Shown: positions 24,587 to 33,633 of the stretch, piece after piece | How the letters are laid out: every line of letters begins with the position of its first letter | Position numbering within the stretch: position 1 is the first letter of the stretch | NCBI GenBank assembly: GCA_964574325.1 | Contig: CAZNMY010000022.1 | Span: 1-64,000 of the forward strand | Reading direction: 5' to 3' | DNA from: CAMDPA01 sp964574325 | Lineage (GTDB): Bacteria > Pseudomonadota > Alphaproteobacteria > Rhizobiales > Hyphomicrobiaceae | DNA: 64,000 bases | Notes under the pieces: generated by a model | Database searches by the model: none | Told to the model about the DNA's origin: nothing | What the model saw: only the letters and a program-made list of their open reading frames with translations | Program-made: the position numbers and the translations under genes

Positions 24587-24677
24587 GTAGGTTGGGTCGA
24601 GCGTAGCGAGGCCCAACGATCTGGAACATTCGATTGAAAGTTGGGCCTCGGCTGATTGCGGCCTCGACCCAACCTAC
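24587..24677. repeat. Dispersed palindromic repeat, copy 2
   Basis: Same family as 47-133: arms GTAGGTTGGGTCGAG and CTCGACCCAACCTAC with an internal GGCCCAAC/GTTGGGCC pair. It lies between the EutA-like and double-cupin genes, immediately upstream of the cupin's ribosome binding site, and could fold in their shared mRNA. Confidence 0.85.
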
Positions 24678-24710
24678 GGGAAACTGAAACGCTGTTTTAG
24701 CAGAACGAGG

Positions 24711-26216
24711 CTAGCTGAAAAGCAGGGACTTGATGACGACGGGGACGACGCCGGGAGGTGTCAGAAGCTCGCCGATGTCGACGAAATCGAGTTCCTTCAA
24801 TTGAACGCCATCGATCGAGATCAGCGGGCGCTTCAGGTCGAGTTCGTACTGCAGGAGACGGCCGAGCGTCTTGCCGACATCGCCGTCGATCATCAGCAGC
24901 AGGAGGTTGTCGGATTTCGCTCCCGCGCCGAGTGCGGCGATGATGGCGCGGCCCATGGCATCGAGGCGCGAGAATTCCGGATCGCCTTCCCAGGTGAAGC
25001 CGAAGGCAAGGCGGGCCGACGGATCGAGGTCCATCTTGGACATACCGGCGCGTAGTTTCGCGGCGGTCGCTTCGACGTCGATGACCTCGGGGAGATCGAG
25101 GGCGACCTGGACGACGGGGACGTTGTGAACGGGAAGCAACTCGGGGGACGGCAGGAAGACGGTCTTGCCGCTCACCTGAACCGTGAACTGCGACGCGCCG
25201 ATCACGGTTGCGCGGATGCCTTGTCCGGGATCGACGGATGTCGGCGCCTTGCGCTCGGCCAGGAGCTTCGTGAGTTCGTTCGCCAGAGGGCGCGCGATGT
25301 CGCCGAATTCTGCGGTCTCGCGGCCGAAGATATATTCCGACACGCCGCCGGAAAACGTGAGCAACGTCGGTTGAGCCGGGCGGGCGAGAGGCTCGGTGAG
25401 GAGGAAGCTCGCGCCGAGCGGATCGCGGGGGGCGTCGAGGATGTAGTCGGCGGCGATTTTGGCAAGGCGCGCGGCGATCTTCTGGCGGACGTCCGGCTGG
25501 GCGAGGGTCTCCGGCGTGGTTTCGATGCCGAGTGCCTTCGCGATCGAGACGGCGGAATCGTCGACGCGGGTGTATCGGCCGTTCGCGTCCGTTGCGATGC
25601 AGCGGCCGCCGACGGCGAAGGCTGCCACGCCGAGCACGACGCCCTTGTCGATCAATGCGAGCTTGGTCGTGCCGCCGCCGATGTCGACATGGAGCACGCA
25701 GGCATCGCGGTCCTTGGAAAGCTGGACGGCGCCGGAGCCGTGTGCGGCGAGCAGGCATTCGAGCTTGTGGCCGGCGGTGGCGCAGACGAACTTGCCTGCT
25801 TCCTCGGCGAACAATTCATCGATGGCGCGGGCGTTTTTGCGCTTGATCGCTTCGCCGGTAAGGATCACGGCGCCGCTGTCGACGTCGGACTTGGCGAGGC
25901 CCGCCTCGGCGTAGGCACCGGCGATGAAGCGGCCGAGGGCGGCGGCATCGATCGTGTCATCGCGGAGAAAGGGTGTGAGCATCACGTCGGAGCGCCAGAT
26001 CACCTGGCGGTCGATGACGACGAAGCGGCTCGACAGGCCCTGCGTCTGACGCTGCAGCACGACCTTGGCGAACAGCAGATGCGACGTGGACGAGCCGATG
26101 TCGATGCCGACGGTTTTCAGCTCGACCGTCTCCTGCGCCCAGATATAGCGCGCGATCTCGGCCTTTTCCTCGTCGGTGAGCCCGCCGTGCTCGTGGTCGA
26201 ATTCCATGTCGTGCAT
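24711..26216 (-). CDS. eutA: EutA-like ethanolamine ammonia-lyase reactivase family protein
   Basis: A 501-residue actin-fold ATPase. Phosphate-1 motif GIDIGSSTSHLLFAK is near residue 37, phosphate-2 motif HVDIGGGTTKLALID near 172 and the adenosine-type FSGGVSEYI near 290. EutA uses ATP to release damaged cobalamin from ethanolamine ammonia-lyase (EutBC). No eutB or eutC is in the window; the neighbours are a bicupin and an NMT1-type binding protein, so it may reactivate an unlinked EutBC or another B12 enzyme. The ATG has AGGACGAG upstream; a second ATG three codons later is possible. Confidence 0.88.
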   Translation of the reverse strand: MHDMEFDHEHGGLTDEEKAEIARYIWAQETVELKTVGIDIGSSTSHLLFAKVVLQRQTQGLSSRFVVIDRQVIWRSDVMLTPFLRDDTIDAAALGRFIAGAYAEAGLAKSDVDSGAVILTGEAIKRKNARAIDELFAEEAGKFVCATAGHKLECLLAAHGSGAVQLSKDRDACVLHVDIGGGTTKLALIDKGVVLGVAAFAVGGRCIATDANGRYTRVDDSAVSIAKALGIETTPETLAQPDVRQKIAARLAKIAADYILDAPRDPLGASFLLTEPLARPAQPTLLTFSGGVSEYIFGRETAEFGDIARPLANELTKLLAERKAPTSVDPGQGIRATVIGASQFTVQVSGKTVFLPSPELLPVHNVPVVQVALDLPEVIDVEATAAKLRAGMSKMDLDPSARLAFGFTWEGDPEFSRLDAMGRAIIAALGAGAKSDNLLLLMIDGDVGKTLGRLLQYELDLKRPLISIDGVQLKELDFVDIGELLTPPGVVPVVIKSLLFS

Positions 26217-26327
26217 CTCGTCCTGTTCCGAAGTCTTCTCGTTGGTGGCGCAAGGCCGAGATTGCCACTACCTGTTATCCAGGGCGCCGCCTCGAGTGGG
26301 ACGCGCCGTAATTGCAGAATGGCTCGG

Positions 26328-26561
26328 CTAGCCTGCGGTCTCGATGAGTTCGATATCTTTTTTCAGTAAATCGTTGACGAGGCTGTTCAGCGAGACCCCT
26401 CGAGCCATCGCCCTCTGCTGGAGGAATTTCAGTACCTCGGGCTGGAGATGTACCGGCGGCACATGCACCGCACCGGCGCGGAAGAACCTCCCACGCGTCG
26501 CACCCGAGAAGTCATATTCATCCTTCATCTCGTCGGTGTTCTTAGCTGCTTTCCTGCTCAT
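26328..26561 (-). CDS. CopG/BrnA-type antitoxin
   Basis: A 77-residue protein with an ordered C-terminal part (VHVPPVHLQPEVLKFLQQRAMARGVSLNSLVNDLLKKDIE) that looks like a ribbon-helix-helix DNA-binding dimer: a strand followed by two helices, with the S-L-N-S-L-V-N-D-L-L helix typical of CopG-like antitoxins. Its ATG lies inside the 3' end of the brnT frame (20-base overlap), the usual toxin-first order of BrnTA systems. It should bind and autorepress the operon. The toxin partner appears broken, so this may be an orphaned antitoxin. Confidence 0.78.
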   Translation of the reverse strand: MSRKAAKNTDEMKDEYDFSGATRGRFFRAGAVHVPPVHLQPEVLKFLQQRAMARGVSLNSLVNDLLKKDIELIETAG

Positions 26562-26844
26562 ATTGGCGTCTTTCGTGCTTGGTGGGCTTTCTGGCTGAGA
26601 TGATCCGAATGTAGATATCGTCTTGCTCTATTTCGACGTGGGTGTGCACTACGAGTAGTTATTCCTTGCTTCGACTTGCTCCGATCGTAATCCAACGCTC
26701 TTCATTTCCGGATGCTGCTTCGAGGCGGGAGAGGGCCAGCCGGTCTTGAAATACCGTCATCGCATCCTCAAACGAAACTTTATGCTTGGCGAGATTGGTT
26801 GCCGCTTTCTCAGGGTCCCAGTCGTATTTGATCACAGATGCCAT
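26542..26844 (-). pseudogene. brnT: brnT-type toxin gene interrupted by an in-frame stop
   Basis: The first 61 codons from MASVIKYDWDPEK encode a BrnT RNase-like toxin (DWDPEKAATNLAKHKVSFED, then EERWITIGAS). An ochre TAA at 26659-26661 follows SRSKE, but the same frame continues without shift as LLVVHTHVEIEQDD and YIRIISARKPTKHERRQYE, which is exactly the remaining BrnT C-terminal half with the conserved R-I-I-S-A-R-K. A single base change such as CAA to TAA would explain it. The protein would lose its catalytic C-terminus, so the toxin is probably inactive unless the stop is read through or is a sequencing error. Confidence 0.82.
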
Positions 26845-26875
26845 CGGTAAGGGCCTGCCTAAGAAGAAGTTCGAC

Positions 26876-27484
26876 CTACGACGTTCGATCATCCGCTTCC
26901 GCGACCAGACGCGCCAACTCGCGGGTGGAGGGGATCCGATGGTCGAGGCGGGTCTGGTCGGCTTCGTCGCGGGCGAGGTTCTCGATCATGACAAGGAGCG
27001 TGCGGCGGGTGATGGCGATGTCCTCCTGCGAGATGCCGGCGAGAGCGACTTCGTTCACTTCCTCGGCGAGCGGCACGAGCTTGGGGCGCAGCGCGCGTCC
27101 CTTCGGCGTCAGGAACACGTAGACCTTCTTGCGGCTGTCGGGGAGTTGCTTGCGCGTGATGAGGCCCAGCTTCTCCATTGCTTTCAGGGCGGCGTAGGTG
27201 GTGGGCTCCTGCAGTCCGGCGCGCTCGGACAACTCGCGCTGGGTGAGGCCATCGGCTTCCCACAGGATGCGCAGGAACGACCAATGGCCGAACGAGACGG
27301 AATGCATCGCCTGGCGCATCTGAAGAGCGCGCATCAGGCCGCGCATCGCGTCTTTCACCAAGTGGGCGATGCGGTCGTTGGGGACGGCCTCGCGCCAATG
27401 ACGAAGAATGGCACGGGTGCCTTCATCGGTGCCATCGAGTGGCGCCGAGGGGGGGGCGCCGTCATGCTCGGGCTTGGGGCTCAT
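26876..27484 (-). CDS. MarR-family transcriptional regulator
   Basis: A 202-residue winged-helix regulator: dimerisation helices at both ends and the DNA-binding core around residues 65-130 (FGHWSFLRILWEADGLTQRELSERAGLQEPTTYAALKAMEKLGLITRKQLPDSRKKVYVFLT, with the wing D-S-R-K-K). MarR proteins repress nearby catabolic or efflux genes and release DNA on binding a phenolic ligand. It begins 3 bases after the Gfo/Idh/MocA stop, so it is co-transcribed with the two oxidoreductases it probably controls. Confidence 0.92.
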   Translation of the reverse strand: MSPKPEHDGAPPSAPLDGTDEGTRAILRHWREAVPNDRIAHLVKDAMRGLMRALQMRQAMHSVSFGHWSFLRILWEADGLTQRELSERAGLQEPTTYAALKAMEKLGLITRKQLPDSRKKVYVFLTPKGRALRPKLVPLAEEVNEVALAGISQEDIAITRRTLLVMIENLARDEADQTRLDHRIPSTRELARLVAEADDRTS

Positions 27485-27487
27485 CGA

Positions 27488-28690
27488 TCAAGTCCCTTCG
27501 AGTGCAATCTGGTGTTTCAGGAACATCTCGCGGCCTTCAGTGTGCGAGGCGAGCATCGCGAGGCAGACTTCCATCGTCGCCAATCCCCACTCGCCGCTGT
27601 GGATGACGGGCGCGCCGTGGACGATGGCGTCGTACAACTCGTCGATGACCTCGTCGCGGTAGATTTGTGGTGTAGCGAGTGCTTCGAAGCGGCGTTCGCT
27701 GTCGGCGTAGACGTGGACGCCCTTGGCGGTAGGGCGGAGGTCGCCGCCGGTGCACGAGGCGACGACGAGGCCGAAGTGCTGGTGGAAGCGCTGCGCGCCG
27801 GCAGCGGCAGCGTTCTGTGGGCCGGCGTAGCCTTCGCCGCCATAGTTGACGCGGCTTTTAAGGCGTTCTTCCTCTTCGAGAGAGGCTGCAACGCTCAGTG
27901 CTTTGCGCGTGGCGCCATAGCGCGCGGGATCTTTTGGAAGGCCGCCTTCGGTGACCCAGTCGACCAACTCGTCGCCGTCGAAGTGGGCGTAGCCGCTGTA
28001 GGTGAGCGAGGCGGTCGCGCCGCTTTCGAAGGAGAGAAGCGCCTGATAAGCGCCTTCTGTCGGCCGCGAGGGATCCCATACGCCGACGTTGGCGCGAACG
28101 CTGCGGACGAGGCCGCCGCCGAGGAGGCGGGCGACGTCGACCTGATGCGGCGCCTGATTGTACATGACGCCGCCGCCGAGGGCGGTGTCGAGTTCCTCGC
28201 GGCGGCGCGGGCGATAGAGGAAGTCCGTGAAGTAGGCGGACGTGATCATGCGGAGTTCGCCGACGGCTCCCGACGCGATGATGTCGCGTGCGCGGCGGAT
28301 GGGGAGGTCGAAGCTGTGGCTGTGGCCGACGACCATGACGACGCCGGCCGCTTTCGCCGCTGCATTCATCGCGCGGCAATCCTCGAGCGTCAGCGCCATC
28401 GGCTTTTCGACGAGGATGTGCTTGCGGTTCGCGGCGGCGGCTTCGACGTTTGCGCGGTGCAGCGCGTGCGGGGTCGAGATGTAGACCGCTTCGACCGCGG
28501 GGTCGGCGCACATCTCCTCGACGGTCGGGTAGGCGTTACCGTTGAAGTCGGCGCGGAAGCGCTCGCGTGCTTCGGGGCGCGGATCGGCGCCGGCGACGAT
28601 CTCCAGCTTCTCGCTGGCGAGTGCGGGCAGCATGATGCTGAAGGCGCGGCCGAGGCCCGCGATGCCGATCCTCAGTCGTCTCGGTCCCAC
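27488..28690 (-). CDS. Gfo/Idh/MocA-family dehydrogenase
   Basis: A 400-residue NAD(P)-dependent oxidoreductase: N-terminal Rossmann fold (GIAGLGRAFSIMLPAL), the EKPMALTLEDC motif with catalytic lysine near residue 95, and a C-terminal alpha/beta domain with GGGVMYNQAPHQVDVARLL. Its length and sequence style resemble phthalate 4,5-cis-dihydrodiol dehydrogenase (Pht4) and relatives, which together with the adjacent PDR-type reductase suggests aromatic-acid degradation; that link is inference, as no ring-hydroxylating oxygenase is in the window. It starts 10 bases after the reductase stop. Confidence 0.88.
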   Translation of the reverse strand: MGPRRLRIGIAGLGRAFSIMLPALASEKLEIVAGADPRPEARERFRADFNGNAYPTVEEMCADPAVEAVYISTPHALHRANVEAAAANRKHILVEKPMALTLEDCRAMNAAAKAAGVVMVVGHSHSFDLPIRRARDIIASGAVGELRMITSAYFTDFLYRPRRREELDTALGGGVMYNQAPHQVDVARLLGGGLVRSVRANVGVWDPSRPTEGAYQALLSFESGATASLTYSGYAHFDGDELVDWVTEGGLPKDPARYGATRKALSVAASLEEEERLKSRVNYGGEGYAGPQNAAAAGAQRFHQHFGLVVASCTGGDLRPTAKGVHVYADSERRFEALATPQIYRDEVIDELYDAIVHGAPVIHSGEWGLATMEVCLAMLASHTEGREMFLKHQIALEGT

Positions 28691-28700
28691 GCGGATATCC

Positions 28701-29663
28701 TCAGATGTCGATGGCGAGATCGCCGGTCAGGGCGCGTGAGACGCAGACCATGATGCGGCCCGACTTCTCCTGCTCGGTCAGCACGAGGTCGCGGTGATCG
28801 ACATCACCCGAAACGAGCTTCGTCTTGCAGGAGCCGCAGGTGCCGCTCTCGCAGGAGGAGGGGACCTTGTGGCCCGCGGCGCGGAGGGCATCGAGGATGC
28901 TGGTGTCGGCGGGGACTTCGATCGTCTCCCCGGTCGATGCGATCGAGACCTTGAACGGCTTGTTGTCGACGGCGTTCTTCTCGGGCTCCTGGAACGCCTC
29001 GAAGTGTACGGCCGCGGACGACCAATGGCCGGTCATGTCGCGGACGGCCATCATCAGCCCGCGCGGGCCGCAGCAATAGACGTGGCCGCGCGGCTTTTCG
29101 AGAACGGGCCAGAGGTCGAGGGCGTCGTCGGGATTGCCGCCGTCGTGGTGGATGGTGACGACGCCGCGAAACTGCGGCTGGCTCAATTCGGCGTGGAACG
29201 CGGTCGTCTCGCGTGAGCGCGTGAGATAGTAGAGTTTGAAGCGCCCGCCGGTCGATTTGAGGTGGCGCGCCATCGAGAGGATCGGCGTGATCCCGATGCC
29301 GCCCGCGATCAGGGTGTAGCCGGCGGGGCTCGGCACGAGCGGGAAGTCGTTGCGCGGGGCCGAGGCCGGAATCGTGTCGCCGACCTGCAGCGTGTCGAAC
29401 ATCGATCTGGAGCCGCCGCGCCCGGCAGCCTCGCGCTTCACGGCGATCTGGTAGAAGCTGCGGTCGGCGGGATCGTTGGCGAGCGAATATTTGCGGATCT
29501 GGCCATCAGGGGTCTTCACCGAGATGTGCGAGCCGGGGGTGAATTCGGGCAACTCCGCACCGACGGGATCGCGCAACTCGAACAACCTGATGTCCTCGGC
29601 CGCCACGCCGGCTCGCGCGACCACGAGGGGCGTCATCCCCTTTTCGACGGCGTCGGAAGGCAT
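28701..29663 (-). CDS. PDR/VanB-type oxygenase reductase (FMN/2Fe-2S)
   Basis: A 320-residue electron-transfer reductase. Domains in order: flavin-binding barrel (RKYSLANDPAD), NAD-binding domain (GGIGITPILSMAR, YCCGPRGLM) and a C-terminal plant-type [2Fe-2S] ferredoxin with C-E-S-G-T-C-G-S-C near residue 270 and a fourth cysteine in MVCVSRA. It passes electrons from NADH to a Rieske-type oxygenase such as phthalate or vanillate oxygenase. It heads the reductase-dehydrogenase-MarR operon; the oxygenase must be encoded elsewhere. Confidence 0.92.
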   Translation of the reverse strand: MPSDAVEKGMTPLVVARAGVAAEDIRLFELRDPVGAELPEFTPGSHISVKTPDGQIRKYSLANDPADRSFYQIAVKREAAGRGGSRSMFDTLQVGDTIPASAPRNDFPLVPSPAGYTLIAGGIGITPILSMARHLKSTGGRFKLYYLTRSRETTAFHAELSQPQFRGVVTIHHDGGNPDDALDLWPVLEKPRGHVYCCGPRGLMMAVRDMTGHWSSAAVHFEAFQEPEKNAVDNKPFKVSIASTGETIEVPADTSILDALRAAGHKVPSSCESGTCGSCKTKLVSGDVDHRDLVLTEQEKSGRIMVCVSRALTGDLAIDI

Positions 29664-29975
29664 GGTTCGGTGTCTGCTCCTGGGGTGGCGGCGTCATGTC
29701 TTCCTGCCGCTGTGGGCAGGTCATGCTTAGCGCTCTAACCATTTAGTTGCTTTGGACTCGCAGGGCAAGCGAGCGCGACATTGCAGGCCGAAGCGGCGGT
29801 GAACGACTACGCCGCATTGAGGAATCGAACCTCGTCGGGTAGCGTTATCGTCTATTGATTTGTCGCGCAGGCAGGGGAAATCGTGGATCGACCGATCCGC
29901 GACGCCGGTGCTTCGTTCCGTATTTCCCGGTGGGCCGATTGCATTGGGCCGGCCGGGTCGGGAAAGGAAGCGGGA
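29664..29975. other. 312-base divergent promoter region
   Basis: This lies between the reductase gene (minus) and the hyf-like operon (plus). No gene or repeat is recognised. An in-frame ATG at 29883 could extend the first hyf-like protein by 31 residues, but a ribosome binding site (GGAAAGGAAG) precedes 29976 instead. Confidence 0.5.
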
Positions 29976-32000
29976 ATGGTGGGGCTGGGGGGCGATAGCC
30001 TTTCATTGCTTGCGGCAGCCGGGGCGCTGATGGCGTTCGCGGGTCTGGCGGCTGCTGTGTTTCGAGGGGCGGCTCTGCAACTCGTCTATCCCGTCGGGGG
30101 CATCGCGGCGGCGATTGCGCTGACGGCTCATGCGGCCGCTCTGTTCGGGGCGGAGATTTCCACGGCGCAACTGCCGCTGGGCCTTTCGGGGACGGGGCTG
30201 CGCTTCCGGCTGGACGTGTTGTCCGCCTTCTTCGGCGTGATCGTGAACATCGGTGTCATCGCGGCGTGCCTCTATGGGCTCGGCCTCGATCGGAGAACCG
30301 AGTTGTCAGGGCGTGTCGAGCCGTTCTTCGCGGCTTTCGTTATCGCGATGAATGCGGTTCTGGTGGCAGACGACGCTTTCGCGTTTCTGTTCGCCTGGGA
30401 ACTGATGTCGCTGGCGTCCTGGGCGCTGGTCGTGTCGCGGCACGAGGATCTGCAGTCGCGGCAGGCTGGCCATGTCTATCTGCTGATGGCGGCATTCGGG
30501 ACGGCGGCGCTGCTGTTCGCCTTCGGTGCGATGGCGGGGGCTGCGGGCGGGCTGGCGTTCTACGACATCCGCGGGGCGAAGCTCACGGCCGCGACAGCGG
30601 GGATCGTGCTGGCGATGGCGCTGCTCGGGGCGGGCTCCAAGGCCGGCGTGATGCCGCTGCATGCGTGGCTGCCGCTCGCCCATCCGGCTGCGCCGAGCCA
30701 CGTGTCGGCGCTGATGAGCGGCGTGATGACGAAGGTCGCGATCTACGGATTGATCCGCATCGTGTTCGATCTGATCGGCGCGCACCAGCAGTGGTGGTGG
30801 GCGTTGCCGTTCATCCTGCTCGGATCGATCACGGCCGTGCATGGGCTGATCCATGCCGTGCTCGACGAGGATCTGAAGCGTGTGCTCGCTTATTCGACGA
30901 TCGAGAACATCGGCGTCATCCTCGTCGGTATCGGGTTTGCGATCGCGTTCAAGACCTCGGGCCTTCCGGGTGCGGCAGCGATCGCCATGGCGGCGGCGCT
31001 GCTGCATGCGCTCAATCATTCGTGGTTCAAGTCGCTCTTGTTTTTCGGGGCGGGGGCGGTTTTGCATTCGACGGGGAGCCGCGATTTCGACCGGTTCGGC
31101 GGGCTGATCCACCGGATGCCGCAGACGGCCGTATTTTTTCTCGTCGGGGCTTTCGCGATCTCGGCTATGCCGCCGCTGAACGGCTTCGTGTCGGAATGGC
31201 TGCTGTTCCAGGCCGTGCTCGCGGGGCCTCAATTCCCTGAACCGATCCTGCGTTTTCTCGCGCCGGCCATCGGGGCGATGCTGGCGTTTTCGGCGGCGTT
31301 GGCGGCGGCGTGTTTCGTGCGCGCGTTCGGCATGACGTTTCTCGGCCGGGCGCGGAGCACGGAAGCGGCCGAGGCGCACGAGGCGCCGCTCGCGGCTCGG
31401 TTCGCGATGGGGCTGCTGGCTGCATTGTGCGTCATCGGGGGCGTGCTCGGCAGCGTGCTGGTGGTGGTGATCGCGCCGGTGCTCGATCTGACGGTCGGCG
31501 GACGGCTGCCGGTGGCTACCAACGCGCCGACGCCGTGGGCGCTCATTCCGTTCGACGTTGCACGCAGCGTCTACGATGCGCCGATCATCATGCTGTTCGC
31601 GGTCATTTCCACTCTCTTGACGATTCTGATCGTGCATCGGGTCTCGGAGCGTCGCACGCGCAGATCGGCGGCGTGGGATTGCGGATATCCGGAGCCGTCC
31701 GTGCTGACGCAATATTCTGCGTCGAGTTTCGCGCAGCCGTTGCGGCGGATGTTCGGCAGTGTCGCGATGGGGGCGACCGAGAAGATCGACATGCCGGCAC
31801 CCGGTGAGATGCGGGCCGCGCGGCTCCAGGTGGCGACGACGGACTATCTGTGGCGTTGGCTCTACGAGGTGCCGGCCGCGTTCGTGCTGGGCGTCTCCGA
31901 GCGGCTCAACGTCGTCCAGTTCCTGAGCATCCGGCACTATCTCGTGGCGATGTTCGCGACGCTCGTCATCCTGCTCATCGTCACCGCTGGGGTGATGTGA
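29976..32000 (+). CDS. hyfB: HyfB-like proton-translocating membrane subunit
   Basis: A 674-residue NuoL/MrpD-type antiporter-like subunit, the same length class as E. coli HyfB (about 672). It has some 14-16 membrane helices with the family features: FLFAWELMSLASW (conserved glutamate in helix 5), GSKAGVMPLHAWLPLAHPAAPSHVSALMSGVMTKV (conserved lysine-bearing discontinuous helix), AYSTIENIG and the HALNHSWFKSLLF histidine/lysine segment. It should move protons or sodium when the complex turns over. It is the first gene of a six-gene operon; its TGA overlaps the next gene's ATG. Confidence 0.92.
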   Translation: MVGLGGDSLSLLAAAGALMAFAGLAAAVFRGAALQLVYPVGGIAAAIALTAHAAALFGAEISTAQLPLGLSGTGLRFRLDVLSAFFGVIVNIGVIAACLYGLGLDRRTELSGRVEPFFAAFVIAMNAVLVADDAFAFLFAWELMSLASWALVVSRHEDLQSRQAGHVYLLMAAFGTAALLFAFGAMAGAAGGLAFYDIRGAKLTAATAGIVLAMALLGAGSKAGVMPLHAWLPLAHPAAPSHVSALMSGVMTKVAIYGLIRIVFDLIGAHQQWWWALPFILLGSITAVHGLIHAVLDEDLKRVLAYSTIENIGVILVGIGFAIAFKTSGLPGAAAIAMAAALLHALNHSWFKSLLFFGAGAVLHSTGSRDFDRFGGLIHRMPQTAVFFLVGAFAISAMPPLNGFVSEWLLFQAVLAGPQFPEPILRFLAPAIGAMLAFSAALAAACFVRAFGMTFLGRARSTEAAEAHEAPLAARFAMGLLAALCVIGGVLGSVLVVVIAPVLDLTVGGRLPVATNAPTPWALIPFDVARSVYDAPIIMLFAVISTLLTILIVHRVSERRTRRSAAWDCGYPEPSVLTQYSASSFAQPLRRMFGSVAMGATEKIDMPAPGEMRAARLQVATTDYLWRWLYEVPAAFVLGVSERLNVVQFLSIRHYLVAMFATLVILLIVTAGVM

Positions 32001-32977
32001 TGCCGGCTCTCGCGGATCTGTCAGTGCTGCAGTCGATGGCTCAAGGCGCGCAGATGCTGCTGGTGCTGGTGGCGGCGCCTGCCGTCGTCGGCATCACACG
32101 CATCGTCAAAGCGCGTCTGTTGCGGCGGCAAGGGCCACCCTTGATGCAGCCCTATCGTGATCTCGTCCGGCTGCTGCGCAAGGAGGCGGTCGTCGCACAC
32201 AATGCGTCGTGGCTGTTTCGTACCGCGCCCTATGTGATGTTCGCGCTGACGTGGGTCGCGGCGGCGCTGGTGCCGACGTTCGCATCGGGGCTGATGTTCA
32301 ACTGGGCGGCCGACGTGGTGGCGCTCGTCGCGCTGATCGGGGCTGCCCGCATGTGGCAGGCGCTCGCGGCGATGGACATCGGCACGAGCTTCGGCGGGAT
32401 CGGATCGTCGCGCGAGATGATGATCGCGACGCTGGCCGAGCCGGCGATGCTCCTGGTGATGTTGACGTTGGCGATCGTCGCGGGGACGACGCGGCTGCCG
32501 GGCGTCGCTGATTTCTTCGTTTCGCAGCCGCTCAGCGTGCGTGTTTCATTGGCGCTGGCGATGATTGCGCTCGTCATCGTGGCGCTGGCGGAGAACGCGC
32601 GCATTCCCGTCGACAATCCGGCGACGCATCTGGAACTCACGATGGTGCACGAGGCGATGGTGCTCGAGTATTCGGGGCGTCACCTCGCCATGGTCGAGGC
32701 GGCGAGCCATCTGAAGCTCGCGCTTTATCTCTCGCTCATCATCTGCCTGTTCGCGCCGTTCGGGATGGCGCCTGCGAGCGCGGGGCCGGTGCAGTGGATC
32801 GCGGGAGCGGGCATCTATCTCGCAAAGCTCGCGGCGGGGGCTGTCGTGCTCGGGTTCTGGGAAGTTTCGATCGCCAAAATGCGCGTGTTCCGCGTCGGCG
32901 AATTCCTCGGCGGGGCGTTCGTGTTCGCCTTTCTCGCCATTCTGCTGGCCTTTCTTTCCGGCGAGATCCTCCGATGA
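32000..32977 (+). CDS. hyfC: HyfC/NuoH-like membrane subunit
   Basis: A 325-residue polytopic subunit of about eight helices matching formate-hydrogenlyase subunit 4 and NuoH. LMQPYRDLVRLLRKEAV is the conserved quinone-cavity loop, and AENARIPVDNPATHLELTMVHEAMVLEYSGR is the hallmark acidic loop that couples the redox arm to the membrane arm. Its start overlaps the HyfB stop by one base, and it ends overlapping the next ATG (ATGA). Confidence 0.93.
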   Translation: MPALADLSVLQSMAQGAQMLLVLVAAPAVVGITRIVKARLLRRQGPPLMQPYRDLVRLLRKEAVVAHNASWLFRTAPYVMFALTWVAAALVPTFASGLMFNWAADVVALVALIGAARMWQALAAMDIGTSFGGIGSSREMMIATLAEPAMLLVMLTLAIVAGTTRLPGVADFFVSQPLSVRVSLALAMIALVIVALAENARIPVDNPATHLELTMVHEAMVLEYSGRHLAMVEAASHLKLALYLSLIICLFAPFGMAPASAGPVQWIAGAGIYLAKLAAGAVVLGFWEVSIAKMRVFRVGEFLGGAFVFAFLAILLAFLSGEILR

Positions 32978-33633
32978 ATCACGCCTACGACGTCTCGCAT
33001 CTGCTGGCGGGCCTGATGCTCGTGGTCAGCTTCATGCTGCTCTATCAGAGCCGGGTTCTCGCGGTCGTGAGCGCGTTCGCGCTGCAGGCTGTGGTGCTGT
33101 CGCTGGCGGTCGCATGGGAAGCGTGGGTGCAGGACCGGCACGAACTCTATGTGACGGCGGCGATCGCGCTGGGGGTGAAGGCCATCGTCATTCCGCTGGC
33201 GTTGCGGCGGATCATCGTCGAGCTCGGCATCCAGCGGCAGATGGACAAGGTGGTGAACATCGGCGCGACGATGCTGATCGGGATCGCGCTGACGGCGCTG
33301 TCGCTGCTGTTGGTGCTCAAGGTGACGAAGGCGGCGCATTCGTTCACACGCGAAGGGCTCGCGCTGGCGCTCGCGGTCGTGCTGCTGGGATTTCTCATGA
33401 TGATAACGCGGCGGAATGCGGTGTCGCAGATCGTCGGGTTCATGTCGATCGAGAATGGCTTGATCCTGGCTGCGACCGGCGCTCGGGGGATGCCGCTCGT
33501 GGTCGAGATCAGCGTGGCGTTCTCGGTGGTGATCGCGCTTCTCGTCTTCTCGGTGTTCGTGTTCGGCATTCGTGAACGCTTCGACAGCTTGGATGTCGGC
33601 GAGCTTCATCCGGCACGGGGAGAGGAGCGATGA
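32974..33633 (+). CDS. hyfE: HyfE-like membrane subunit
   Basis: A 219-residue subunit with about six helices. The central part resembles HyfE/NuoK-MrpC: FLMMITRRNAVSQIVGFMSIENGLILAATG carries the NuoK-type glutamate (ENG). It overlaps HyfC upstream and HyfF downstream by 4 bases each, consistent with stoichiometric translation. Confidence 0.9.
   Translation: MNHAYDVSHLLAGLMLVVSFMLLYQSRVLAVVSAFALQAVVLSLAVAWEAWVQDRHELYVTAAIALGVKAIVIPLALRRIIVELGIQRQMDKVVNIGATMLIGIALTALSLLLVLKVTKAAHSFTREGLALALAVVLLGFLMMITRRNAVSQIVGFMSIENGLILAATGARGMPLVVEISVAFSVVIALLVFSVFVFGIRERFDSLDVGELHPARGEER

Noticed and set aside
30306..31937. 543-codon open frame antisense to hyfB
   Set aside because: It is Arg/His-rich with no domain and lies wholly under a strongly conserved antiporter gene; long antisense frames are expected at this GC content.
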